A stretch of DNA of 64,000 nucleotides from Macrostomum hystrix (lineage: Eukaryota > Platyhelminthes > Macrostomidae). A program made the translations under genes and the position numbers. The DNA is taken from the NCBI GenBank assembly GCA_950097015.1, contig CATNEN010000001.1, forward strand, positions 7,559,001-7,623,000, read 5' to 3'. Below, one piece after another: positions 33,440 to 45,078 of this stretch. The number at the start of each line of letters is the position of its first letter. The first letter of the stretch is position 1. The notes beneath the pieces were generated by a model. That model made no database searches, had not been told where the DNA came from, and was given only the letters and a program-made list of their open reading frames with translations.

Positions 33440-33812
33440 TCGATGGATGATCCAACGGATAATTTAATAGAATGGATTGCTAGTCTAGCCTCCGATGGAT
33501 GAAGGAACAGAATGGATTGCTAGTCTAGCCTCCAATTGATGAAGGAATAGAATGGATTGCTAGTCTAGCCTCCAATTGATGAAGGAATAGAATGGATTGC
33601 TAGTCTAGCCTCCAATGGATGAAGGAATAGAATGGATTGCTAGTCTAGCCTCCAATGGATGAAGGAATAGAATGGATTGCTAGTCTAGCCTCCAATGGAT
33701 GAAGGAATAGAATGGATTGCTAGTCTAGCCTCCAATTGATGAAGGAACAGAATGGATTGCTAGTCTAGCCTCCAATGGATGAAGGAACAGAATGGATTGC
33801 TAATCTAGCTTT
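33440..33812. repeat. Minisatellite, 40-bp unit
   Basis: About nine near-identical copies of a 40-bp unit containing gaaggaatagaatggattgc and tagtctagcctccaatggat. Few variants, so probably young. Confidence 0.96.
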
Positions 33813-34454
33813 TGAGCTAACACTATAGGACGTTGACCTTTGATGTTGGCCTGAGTGCAACAATTTAGTGTAAGCATCACAGCTACTTCTCGCTAACATG
33901 CAAAAGCCATTGAAACTTCCATTTTGGTTCCATTTTATAAATGGAATAATATTTATATTTGTGCCAAATGCGCGCGCTTGTGTGTGTGTTTAAGTGTGTG
34001 GGTGTGTGAGTTTCAACAAAGCAGCTTAGAAGTTTTTCAATGCTTCTGGATTGGCTTATCGGGCTTTGAGTCCCTCTGAGACTGGGGTGGGGCCATGGGC
34101 AGTAGAGATGGCAGGTGAATTATTTATTTGCCATTTCCATCTGTGGGTCTTCTGTCTGACTCTCTCATCCCTCCTCCTCTCTCTGTCTAGCACACTCTTA
34201 GATCGGTCGGTGGCTCAGACTAAAGCGATCTTGAGGTGAAAAAGCAGAAAAAATATAACCCAAGTTTGAACAACCCCGATCAGGGATTCCTCTAGCTTTT
34301 TAAGCACTCCCGAATCTTAAAGTTCGTGTCATTTTTAATTCAGGCACAATGGATTAAAAGCTTTTTTGTTTTAATTCCCGCTACAATTTTTTGTTTTAAC
34401 AAGTTACATTAAAAATGGGACATCAATTCTGGAAATTATGGTTCTGTAGTTTGG

Positions 34455-34782
34455 TTGAGATTCTGCAGTTCAGGATCCTACAGTTTCGAGATTTTACAGT
34501 TTCGGGATTCGAAAGTTTTGGGATTATACATTTTCTGGATTCTTCAGTTATGGGATTCTACAGTTTCAGGATTCTACAGTTTCGGGAATCTACAGTTTCG
34601 GGATTCTACAGTTTTGGGATTCTACAGTTTCGGGATTCTACAGTTTCGGGATTCTACAGTTTCGGGATTCTACAGTTTCGGGATTCTACAGTTTCAGGAT
34701 TCTACAGTTTCGGGATTCTACAGTTTCGGGAATCTACAGTTTCGGGATTTTTACATTTTCGGGATTATTTGAGTTTCGGAAT
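34455..34782. repeat. Minisatellite, 16-bp unit
   Basis: About 20 copies of ttctacagtttcggga, with more diverged copies at both ends. Confidence 0.95.
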
Positions 34783-37700
34783 CAAGTGTCTTGCTCTATA
34801 GACACTATTTGTCTCATTTGGGTTGAGAATCGAACTCCAAACGTGTCAGTCTGAAGTTCGATTCCCTGTTCGATTGTGTGCAATTTGCAACACAATAAAC
34901 GCGCGGTTGTCAGCAACTTATGAGTAAATATAAATCGTATAAATTATAGAAGAAGAACTTACCTTGATTTATTTGTAGCCGCCGAGTGTCATAGAGAGTG
35001 CTACAGGTACAGTTATTATCTTTCGATTCTGTGATTTCAGGAAATTGACAATTAGTAAAAGGCAAGTCTAGTTTACAACTTAGCAGTAAACACTAGATTC
35101 TTTGCAGGTGTCAAACCTACTGATTTATCAGCAATGCGTTCAGACGCCTCGTGTGAAAAAAGCTTTCAGAAGAAGAATTTGCGTTTTTAAAAAACCAGTC
35201 CAAGTTGATAAATAGAGCTGTTGCTGCTGCTGCTTGACCAGAAAAAAGGCAGACTTAATGGGGCCAATAATCTACCAGATAGTTTCGTTCGCTTAAGCAG
35301 AAGCAATTTGTGTGTATGCGTGTATGTATAGGCGAAAAAATATATAATTTTTGCAGAGAGGAACAGGAGAAATTCAGCACCCTATCCCCAATGCAGCCTT
35401 GGCTGGGGATGTCTGAGTGTAGGGGTGTGTTCAGCCCGGATTTGGGGTGGCTGCGAGGTGTGCGGAAGGGGTATCTGGGTGAGTTGCAGTGCGGTGGGAT
35501 TTCCCATCTTCTCAAAACTACCTCCCCGCCCCAACCAACCAAACAGCATCCATGGGTCTCGTTCTCTACTTGTTTCACTCCTGCCCATGCTTCATCTTCG
35601 CCTCCCTATCCGCAACTTGGGGTGGGGGGAGAATTGCTTTTTGAAGCCGGCGCCACTCTAACCCACCTCCGACCTCTGCTGCTCTTCAGCGCAACCCCAA
35701 CGGTAGAAGTCGCGAATCAGACGGACGCAACTCAGAGTGTCGCCACCCCGGCCTCAGTTGCCGAGGGGGGTTGGTGTAGGGATCACAAGAAGACTGCACG
35801 AAAGATGAAGGGAAGCAGAAGGACGCGATGCTGCTGGGAGAGAGCCTTCAACAGCCACCTCCTATGGCGTCTTCTGCTCCCGTATGTACACAGACACTGG
35901 CTATGCATTCCATTTCCTAAAAAGCGGCAGCACTGCCCCATACTTACGTGACTACTGCACTGGTCTCTGCTTTCCTCTCTTCCTCCCTGCATCTACTCCC
36001 CAGTTCAATTACTAAGCCCATTGCGAGTGGCCCTCGTACACTGCTTCAGCTTAGGGCAATAGGTCGCGAGTGTGGGCGTCGTGATAGGCCAGGAATAGAC
36101 ACTGTCGGACTAGAAGGAAGGAAAGAAAGGAAAAACTCCAAAAATTCGCTTTCTCTCTCTCTTCTACGCTCAACTCCTCATCTATTTCACCTCTGGTTTC
36201 CTTCGACCAAGGCCACACAGAGACACGCACACATTGGGGTTGGCACTGAGCACATGATGCATTGCTCAGAAAATTCTACTTTCGCCGTCTTCCAGAAAGC
36301 GGGGACAGACAGAGAGATCTCTGCTAGCAGATAAATTTAGAAATGAGGGTCGAACCAACGGAGACACTCGAGACGAACTGGAAGTCTCGGCTCTGTGTCT
36401 ATTCCCTTCTCTCCAATTTTTTCAGCCCACTGGATCCTCAAAGGGTGACACCTTTCATCCCATATTTCTGAGATCTCTTCCACTCGAATCTCTGCTTCCC
36501 TTTCTCGCATGCACTCTCCTGGGCCTCTTAACATTGGTCAAGTGTTGCCTGCTACAGCCTCCTCTCTAATCCTAAAAAAGCCATCCGCTTGCTTGTCGGG
36601 GCAGAATTACTTAAGGGGATATTGTGCAAAGATTCTTAGAAAATCCCCAGATGATTTCCCGCATGTCAACTATCTGTCTCTTTTTGTCTCAAGCCTTCGA
36701 TCCATCCTGAAATTGGTCTGCGCGTGTTGAATTTTATTTATTTAAAATCGTTTTCTCTAGATAAATAGCGTCTGAAGATCACCGCCAACTGATCCTTTGT
36801 TATTTTACAACAATATATTACGAAACAATGTCCCGAATGAGCCGGGAACATTCAGACTCAACGAAGCTTGTCGCAAAACAGAGATTTCAAATTCCGAAAA
36901 CAATCTCACGGATTATTTGCCATTGCTATCAGCTAAATTGATACGGGGTGGAGCAAGCAGACGACGGAGAATGCTGCCAAAAAATTGTGCGCCAATGGAA
37001 TCAAACCAGGGCATTAAAGAAACACTGAAAATTGCTTTAGCTCTACTTGAAGTAGTCAGATACAGATGTATAACTTTCTGATATAATTTTCTCTCTCACG
37101 CTAAATTCATGGCGCACATCGTCATGTTCATGACGGCATTTGCTGTCCTCGATTGTAGAGGTCAACAAGAGGAAGACTGACGTGATTTGCGTTCCGTTCA
37201 ACAACTAGGTTGCGTCACTGTCTTACCTCGTCCTACCGCCCGCAGTCGGTGTTGGTGGTGCTTTCCCCTCGGTCCGGATTCCAACCCCTCACAGGTTTCG
37301 AGTTTTGTTGTTTTTCGTCTTTGTGTATGCTGCTGTTTAGGGCCGACGTGTTTTCATATTTGATGCAAAAGAGGACTCTGAAGGTGAGGCAGACAGACGG
37401 CTGAGCGCTAAATGAGGTCGTCTTGTCGCGAAAGCTTAGCGTAACGTAGCGTGCTAAAATTGACATTCCTTTTTTTAATTAACACAGGATGGTGTCAAAA
37501 TTTCAAAAATGCTAAGGATTGCAGCCATAGTTCAGTATCAAGCAAAATGATTACGTATTCCATTTATATGCTTGTAAATGATAGTCGTATTGGTTTGCAA
37601 AGATCAGCATTCACTCTAAAATCAGCTCGGCACCCCCAATCAGTCGATGGTAATCGATTTCGATCAATTTTGTTTATTTCAGCTATCAAAAGAAGCCTCG

Positions 37701-37800
37701 ACAAGAAAAGCAAGCGAGCTGTGTCAGTTGACTTCGAATTTAAGATTTCAATGTTCAGCCTAAAGTGCCGGGACGTCACCCTGTCAATGGTTGACACGAG
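34783..37800. other. Intergenic, no supported gene
   Basis: Unique sequence; 35300-36300 is GC-richer than its surroundings and gives open frames on both strands (longest 213 codons at 35310-35951), but these overlap each other and show no domain or splice pattern. An inverted repeat of two B-box-like words is at 34827-34864. The right part should include the 3' UTR of the neuropeptide gene. Confidence 0.4.
37673..37678 (-). terminator. Candidate polyadenylation signal of neuropeptide gene
   Basis: AATAAA on the minus strand about 125 nt after the TAG at 37801. This is a consensus hexamer at a plausible 3' UTR distance; a downstream GU-rich element was not assessed. Confidence 0.4.
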
Positions 37801-40800
37801 TTAGTCGAAGTCGTATCGGCGCCTTCCAGCCAGCGATCTGAAGCGCATAGCGGATCCCAGGTAGCGCTTGTTCTGCTTCTGACGACCAAGGCGCATCGCC
37901 GCACCGAGATGCCGCTTCATTGGGCGCTCCACCGTCCCGACATCGACCATGTGGGAACCATCGTCGTAATAATCGTTGATGTCTTCTATTTCATCGTAAG
38001 TTGGCTCTCCAAGCCAGTTAAAATCGTCACCGCATTGACTTTTTGCACTTCTGTCGTGCTCTGCCTGCGACCAACACGGCATGTCAACTTGACGCTTGAA
38101 CCGCAGTCGCATGGCGGAGCCCAAGTTCTTCTTGTAGCGGAGCCGCATGGCGGAGCCCATGTTCTTCTTGTAGCGGAGCCGCATGGCGGAGCCCATGTTC
38201 TTCTTGTAGCGGAGCCGCATGGCGGAGCCCATGTTCTTCTTGTAGCGGAGCCTCATGGCGGAGCCCATGTTCTTCTTGTAGCGGAGCCTCATGGCGGAGC
38301 CCATGTTCTTCTTGTAGCGGAGCCTCATGGCGGAGCCCATGTTCTTCTTGTAGCGGAGCCTCATGGCGGAGCCCATGTTCTTCTTGTAGCGGAGCCGCAT
38401 GGCGGAGCCCATGTTCTTCTTGCCTTTGAGTCGCATGGCGGAGCCCATGTTCTTCTTGTAGCGGAGCCGCATGGCGGAGCCCATGTTCTTCTTGCCTTTG
38501 AGTCGCATGGCGGAGCCCAAGTTGCGCTTGGCTTCTTCGACTGTTTGATAGGGAGCTTCATAAACTTCTGAACCATCGAAGGGTTCCACTTCGCTCGTCA
38601 TCCCAGTGTTGTCATTGTAGCTAGATGGCACCGGCTCCTCCGAATGGAATTGAGAGGCCTGAAAAAACATCGCGATTTGGAGCGACCAAGGAGAGTTACT
38701 TCGGTGCGATGCAAATCAATGATGTCATGAAAGTGCGTTTTTTCATTTAGTTTATTCTCTCTAAGAGTCACTGAATCCTACTGGATTTTGATAAAGCTGG
38801 TAGGGCTAAATTTAGCGTAATGTTTTTGGATTGACGTGTGCTGCTTGGTTTCTAGTCGATAAATGTTCGATACCAGTGCATAGAGGGCTACCAGATGAGA
38901 TTAGACTCATCTAAATAGAAGCACATAGCATCGATTGCTTATTTTTTCCAGATCTTCGAATGGAATAGGTCATCGTTAGGAGATAGGCCATTTAAAAACC
39001 GAAATGTTTCTAAGAAATTAACAGTATAAATTCGCGACTTTTTGTTTTACTGAATAAAAACTTGTTAATATAGGAAAAATTGTTTTACCGTAAGATTTAT
39101 ATTTGTTATAAATTATCCACCATTTTGACTAAAAATTGCTATAAATACAGACGACTAGAACGAAAGGAAAAAAACTTGTTTTTTTCATACCAAGTTCGTA
39201 TATAATACTCAGAAGTGTTCTTTAATGTTTTTAGAAAACATACCGAGGCGAATACTAAGAAAATTCAAGAGAGAGAAATACGAAGCACACTTGATGTACA
39301 CTTGAGATCATTGGTAACGCTCTTCGGAAAGCCAATACTCAAAAATACATATACGCGATAAAGTAATCGACCAGAAAAACTAAATACGATACTTATACTA
39401 ACGAGGGGGTAGCATGAATTATCGAGGGGGTAGCATGAATTATCTATGGGAAGCATGAATTATCGAGGGGTAGCATGAGTTATCGATGGGAAGCATGAGT
39501 TATCGATGGGAAGCATGAGTTATCGATGGGAAGCATGAGTTATCGATGGGAAGCATGAGTTATCGATGGGAAGCATGAGTTATCGATGGGAAGCATGAAT
39601 TATCGATGGATTAGCATGAATTATCGATGGAAAGCATGAATTATCGATGGGAAGCATGAGTTATCGATGGGAAGCATGAGTTATCGATGGGAAGCATGAA
39701 TTATCGAGGGGGTAGCATGAATTATCTATAGGAAGCATGAATTATCGATGGGAAGCATGAGTTATCTATGGGAAGCATGAGTTATCGATGGGAAGCATGA
39801 GTTATCGATAGGAAGCATGAGTTATCGATGGGAAGCATGAGTTATCGATGGGAAGCATGAATTATCTATGGGAAGCATGAGTTATCGATGGGAAGCATGA
39901 GTTATCGATGGGAAGCATGAATTATCGATGGGAAGCATGAATTATCGAGGGGGGTAGCACAAATTATCGAGGGGAATCACAATTTTCCCCTCGAAAGAAT
40001 GAATTATTGATGAAAAAGCATGAATTATCAAGGGGGTAGCATGGTTAATCGACTGGGTTGCTTGGTTTGATGAGGGCGTATAGCTTGATATATTGAGACG
40101 GTAGCATTTTTTCAATGCGGTAGCATGCTTTTACAAGGGTTAGCATGCTTTTACAAGGGTTAGCATGCTTTTACAAGGGTTAGCATGATTTTACAAGGGT
40201 TAGCATGCTTTTACAAGGGTTAGCATGCTTTTACAAGTGTTAGCATGCTCTTACAAGTGTTAGCATGCTTTTACAAGGGTTAGCATGCTTTTACAAGGGT
40301 TAGCATGCTTTTACAAGTGTTAGCATGCTTTTACAAGGGTTAGCATGCTTTTACAAGGGTTAGCATGATTTTACAAGGGTTAGCATGCTTTTACAAGGGT
40401 TAGCATGCTTTTACAAGTGTTAGCATGCTCTTACAAGTGTTAGCATGCTTTTACAAGGGTTAGCATGCTTTTACAAGGGTTAGCATGCTTTTACAAGGGT
40501 TAGCATGCTTTTACAAGGGTTAGCATGCTTTTACAAGTGTTAGCATGCTCTTACAAGTGTTAGCATGCTTTTACAAGGGTTAGCATGCTTTTACAAGGGT
40601 TAGCATGCTTTTACAAGGGTTAGTGAAGAGTAGTGAAGTTGCATATTAAAATTTAACTACTAGGGGTCTTGACTAGTGACACACACAGACGCTTCCTTTT
40701 TAGTATAATTGATTGTTCTGGAAGCTCTAGGTGACATTAAACCATTTCCAGAGACCAAAGTAATGCTAGCAAAACGCAATCGTGGATGAAATTCGCTGGT

Positions 40801-40879
40801 TTAAAACAAGCTTTTAGCTCACCTCACTGGTGATGGCAATTGTGGGGCACAGCAATAGCAGCAGAACCAGTGGAGACAT
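37801..40879 (-). CDS. Repetitive neuropeptide precursor, GSAMRL family
   Basis: Two coding exons, 40823-40879 and 37801-38658, joined in phase 0 (ACCAGTGAG|gtgagc, ttttttcag|GCCTCT), give 304 residues. Exon 1 encodes a textbook signal peptide, MSPLVLLLLLCPTIAITSE. Exon 2 begins with an acidic spacer, then KR and twelve tandem 12-residue units: NLGSAMRLKGKK, NMGSAMRLRYKK, NMGSAMRLKGKK, eight more NMGSAMRLRYKK and NLGSAMRLRFKR. A spacer with two cysteines and an acidic Tyr-rich stretch follows, then KR-HLGAAMRLG-R and KR-YLGSAMRFRSLAG-RRR. Dibasic KK/KR sites imply prohormone-convertase processing. Gly precedes the basic site only in the KGKK, AMRLGR and LAGRRR contexts, so only those products should be amidated; the abundant NMGSAMRLRY form would end in free Tyr. 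RLRF/RLRY recalls arthropod sNPF C-termini, which are amidated, and MRL recalls myomodulins. I cannot assign it to a known family. Confidence 0.88.
38091..38530 (-). repeat. Coding 36-bp tandem repeat (neuropeptide units)
   Basis: Twelve 36-bp copies (gcggagcccatgttcttctt plus tgtagcggagccgcatg on the plus strand) encode the 12-residue KK-delimited peptides. Variation is limited to a ctttgag/gcggagc switch (KG versus RY), cgc/ctc in the Arg codon and two Leu-for-Met copies. Confidence 0.95.
39405..39975. repeat. Minisatellite, 20-bp unit (intronic)
   Basis: About 28 copies of gaagcatgagttatcgatgg, with gaggggg/tagcatgaatt variants at the ends. Confidence 0.96.
40104..40625. repeat. Minisatellite, 20-bp unit (intronic)
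   Basis: About 26 copies of ttagcatgcttttacaaggg, with a recurring cluster of gtgt/ctct variants indicating block duplication of about 180 bp. Confidence 0.96.
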
Positions 40880-41262
40880 TCTGCGCGGTTGGTACCTCGG
40901 AGAAATTTGGAGGATACAATCAGGGCAAATTTGGTACAGAAAATAGAGTTTTCACTAATGACAAACAAATCAGGGATACCCTGGTTTCGAGAGATGCTCT
41001 AGAATTTCTGTCACGTTCAACTCTTTGCCGAAACCAAATGAATCTTTAATAAGATTGGCTTCGCTCAAAGGATCATATTTTCTGCTGACCCCAAGACACG
41101 CTATGGTTCTTAAATAATCAATTTAATTCTCGAAGGAAAATGCAATGTGCATTAGGCTTTGCAAATGTTTTGCTATATTTCTTTCAGGACGTGATTTTTT
41201 GCTCTGATTGAAGGAATGAAATTCAGAGTTAAGTGTTCAATACTTGGCGCTTTCAATTAGTC
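40880..41262. other. Upstream region of neuropeptide gene
   Basis: Contains the 5' UTR (gcgcagaATG context) and presumably the promoter on the minus strand. No clear TATA box or other motif was identified. Confidence 0.4.
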
Positions 41263-42117
41263 CAGGGGTCGGCAAACTCCGACCTGCGGGCCAGATGCGA
41301 CCCTCGAAGCTCCCAAATCCAGCCCGTTGACCCTTCCGTCACCTACAGTATCCTGTTCCATCTTTTCCCTGTCTCATCTCTCCCGTGTCTCATCTCTCCC
41401 GTGTCTCATCTCTCCCGTGTCTCATCTCTCCCGTGTCTCATCTCTCCCGTGTCTCATCTCTCCTGTGTCTCATCTCTCCCGTGTCTCATCTCTCCCGTGT
41501 CTCATCTCTCCCGTGTCTCATCACGTGTCTCATCCCGTGTCTCTCCCGTGTCTCATCTCTCCAGTGTCTCATCTCTCCCGTGTCTCATCTCTCCCGTGTC
41601 TCATCTCTCCCGTGTCTCATCTCTCCCGTGTCTCATCTCACCCGTGTCTCATCTCTCACGTGTCTCATCTCTCCCGTGTCTCATCTCTCCCGTGTCTCAT
41701 CTCTCCCGTGTCTCATTTCTCTCCCGTGTCTCATCTCTCACCCGTGTCTCATCTCTCCCGTGTCTCATCTCTCCCGTGTCTCATCTCTCCCGTGTCTCAA
41801 ATCTCTCCCGTGTCTCATCTCTCCCGTGTCTCATCTCTCTCCCGTGTCTCACCTCTCTCCCGTGTCTCATCTCTCTCCCGTGTCTCACCTCTCTCCCGTG
41901 TCTCATCTCTCCCGTGTCTCATCTCTCCCGTGTCTCATCTCTCCCGTGTCTCATCTCTCCCGTGTCATCTCTCTCCCGTGTCTCATCTCTCCCGTGTCTC
42001 ATCTCTCCCGTGTCTCATCTCTCCCGTGTCTCATCTCTCCCGTGTCTCATCTCTCCCGTGTCTCATCTCTCCCGTGTCTCATCTCTCCCATGTCTCATCT
42101 CTCCCGTGTCTTATCTC
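41263..42117 (+). mobile_element. hAT-like element remnant with minisatellite interior (left end only)
   Basis: The left end caggggtcggcaaactcc and the subterminal gcgggccagatgcgaccctc, tcgaagctcccaaatcc and ctacagtatcctgttccatc are colinear with the left ~100 bp of the 14677 element. It then runs into the same 16-bp minisatellite. The right terminal repeat is absent; the array ends in unique sequence near 42117. Confidence 0.65.
41370..42115. repeat. Minisatellite, 16-bp unit (tctcatctctcccgtg)
   Basis: About 46 copies, more homogeneous than the 14775 array. Open in three plus-strand frames as an artefact. Confidence 0.96.
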
Positions 42118-43110
42118 ATGCCACTGCTGCTAATATAGACCAGGTTGAACATGATCTCGAGAACTAATTGATGCATGCAATGTAACCGTGACAGCTAGGC
42201 ATTCTCGATTTTGACAGGCTCTTGATTGATGTGTACTCAAAAAAGATAAAATAGCTCATATTTACTGATCAGCTAGATTATTTCACTTACCTACAAGAGA
42301 TGGTGTTTAGCAATAGCCTGTTCTTAAAAATTTCAACGATTAAAAGTCTGTACAACTGAACAGAACTTTAATCCTTTGTCTCAGCGCAACCTCTGATTTG
42401 GAGGTGGACCCGTTTGGGTTAGGGAGGTGAGTAAACTGCAGCAGATGCAGGTGGATAACTTTTATAGCTTTGAAAAGTATTTCTCCCTTGAGGCCAATCA
42501 GTGCGCAGTTAGGTCAGGCCGCCTTTCATTGGTATTTTTTTGAGAACTTCAGTTCATGGGTTATTCCCATTTTCACAATTTTTGGTCATAAACTTGTAAA
42601 CTAATTACGATAATATTTATGCATAATCATAATTGTTACACACCTGGGCTCAATTCGATTAAGCTAAACAGTTTCTTCACCTGTTTGAGCAGGCAAGAGT
42701 CGTGTCTACAGAAGATTTTTGCTCAAATGCGTGACATAGCATGCGTTTAATGGCGAATGATGAATATCTGCTTATCACTAGTAGATTCGCATTTCAAAAG
42801 AAGCTATCCTGAAACACAGTATAGCAACTAACTGATAGTCAAGTGGTAGTGTTCAATTTCTTCATTTTCCGTTTGTTTTCAAATTCAGCCTTTTAAGGAA
42901 AGCATGCAGAACACCTCTTCGTGTTTCGTGTTTGCTGCTTCATTAAAATTATTTGCTTTCTCTCATTTCTAAATTTGGCCTTAAAATGGACTTGTATTTG
43001 ACTATTTAAATAACTTGTAGTACTCCTGTACTCAGAATTATAATATAAATATTTCCTTTCGCAATGCAATTCAAATAACTTAACATCTAGATTGATTTAT
43101 AACTATATTT
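42118..43110. other. Intergenic, no gene seen
   Basis: AT-rich unique sequence between two arrays. Nothing supported. Confidence 0.45.
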
Positions 43111-43114
43111 TCTC

Positions 43115-44964
43115 AGTCACTGTCTTCCTCTCAGTTACTTTGTCTTCCTCTTAGTTACTTTGTCTTCCTCTCAGTTACTTTGTCTTCCTCTCAGTCACTT
43201 CGTCTTCCTCTCAGTCACTCCGTCTTCCTCTCAGTCACTCTCTCATACTCTTAGTCACTCCGTATTCCTCTCAGTCACTTTGTCTTCCTCTCAGTTACTC
43301 TCTTATTCTCAGTCACTCTCTTATTCTCAGTCACTCTTATTCTCAGTCACTCTCTTATTCTCAGTCACTCTTATTCTCAGTCACTCTCTTATTCTCAGTT
43401 ACTCTCTTATTCTCAGTCACTCTCTAATTCTCAGTCACTCTCTTATTCTCAGTCACTCTCTTATTCTCAGTCACTCTTATTCTCAGTCACTCTCTTATTC
43501 TCAGTCACTCTCTTATTCTCAGTCACTCTCTCATACTCTTAGTCACTCCGTATTCCTCTCAGTCACTTTGTCTTCCTCTCAGTTACTCTCTTATTCTCAG
43601 TCACTCTCTTATTCTCAGTCACTCTTATTCTCAGTCACTCTCTTATTCTCAGTCACTCTTATTCTCAGTCACTCTCTTATTCTCAGTTACTCTCTTATTC
43701 TCAGTCACTCTCTAATTCTCAGTCACTCTCTTATTCTCAGTCACTCTCTTATTCTCAGTCACTCTTATTCTCAGTCACTCTCTTATTCTCAGTCACTCTC
43801 TTATTCTCAGTCACTCTCTAATTCTCAGTCACTCTCTTATTCTCAGTCACTCTCTTATTCTCAGTCACTCTCTTATTCTCAGTCACTCTCTTATTCTCAG
43901 TCACTCTTATTCTCAGTCACTCTTATTCTCAGTCACTCTCTTATTCTCAGTCACTCTCTTATTCTCAGTCACTCTCTTATTCTCAGTCACTCTCTTATTC
44001 TCAGTCACTCTCTTATTCTCAGTCACTCTCTTATTCTCAGTCACTCTCTTATTCTCAGTCACTCTCTTATTCTCAGTCACTCTTATTCTCAGTCACTCTC
44101 TTATTCTCAGTCACTCTTATTCTCAGTCACTCTCTTATTCTCAGTCACTCTCTTATTCTCAGTCACTCTCTTATTCTCAGTCACTCTCTTATTCTCAGTC
44201 ACTCTCTTATTCTCAGTCACTCTCTTATTCTCAGTCACTCTCTTATTGTCAGTCACTCTCTTATTCTCAGTCACTCTTATTCTCAGTCACTCTCTTATTC
44301 TCAGTCACTCTTATTCTCAGTCACTCTCTTATTCTCAGTCACTCTCTTATTCTCAGTCACTCTCTTATTCTCAGTCACTCTCTTATTCTCAGTCACTCTC
44401 TAATTCTCAGTCACTCTCTTATTCTCAGTCACTCTCTTATTCTCAGTCACTCTCTTATTCTCAGTCACTCTCTTATTCTCAGTCACTCTTATTCTCAGTC
44501 ACTCTTATTCTCAGTCACTCTCTTATTCTCAGTCACTCTCTTATTCTCAGTCACTCTCTTATTCTCAGTCACTCTCATTTTCTCAGTCACTCTCTTATTC
44601 TCAGTCACTCTCTTATTCTCAGTCACTCTCTTATTCTCAGTCACTCTCTAATTCTCAGTCACTCTCTTATTCTCAGTCACTCTCTTATTCTCAGCCACTC
44701 TCTTATTCTCAGTCACTCTCTTATTCTCAGTTACTCTCTTATTCTCAGTCACTCTCTTATTCTCAGTCACTCTCTTATTCTCAGTCACTCTCTTATTCTC
44801 AGTCACTCTCTTATTCTCAGTCACTCTCTTATTCTCAGTCACTCTCTTATTCTCAGTTACTCTCTTATTCTCAGTCACTCTCTTTTTCTCAGTCACTCTC
44901 TTATTCTCAGTCACTCTCTTATTCTCAGTCACTTTTATTCTCAGTCACTCTCTTATTCTCAGTC
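43115..44964. repeat. 18-bp minisatellite, left part
   Basis: Tandem ttattctcagtcactctc with 14-bp and 18-bp variants. The first ~180 bp are a diverged founder-like form (tcttcctctcagttactttg). A block starting tctcatactcttagtcactc recurs about 288 bp apart (43241, 43529). The array is continuous with 51014-56120 across the retrotransposon. Confidence 0.97.
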
Positions 44965-45078
44965 TTGACTTGACTTAGCGGCAGGGGGCCTCCATGACGG
45001 ACGCAGCGAGGAGGCGGCTGTTGCCGCCCATATCGCTAACCCCTGGCAGCCAGACGGCCTCCAGCGAGGCGGTGCCGC

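Larger units (their letters stand above)
38659..40822. other. Neuropeptide gene intron (two arrays inside)
   Basis: A 2.16-kb intron between the signal-peptide exon and the peptide exon. Unique sequence at 38659-39404 and 40626-40822; the rest is the two arrays listed separately. Confidence 0.75.

Noticed and set aside
35310-35951. 213-codon plus-strand frame in a GC-richer block
   Set aside because: Overlapping open frames on both strands, no domain-like composition and no splice partners; best explained by base composition.
36797-37081. 94-codon plus-strand frame sharing LNEACRK with a minus-strand frame at 32547-32789
   Set aside because: The shared seven residues correspond to only partly similar DNA, and neither frame looks coding; possibly an old repeat, but not enough to call.
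41233-42167. Three overlapping ~260-300 codon [13 protein letters not shown] frames
   Set aside because: Same 16-bp minisatellite read in three frames.
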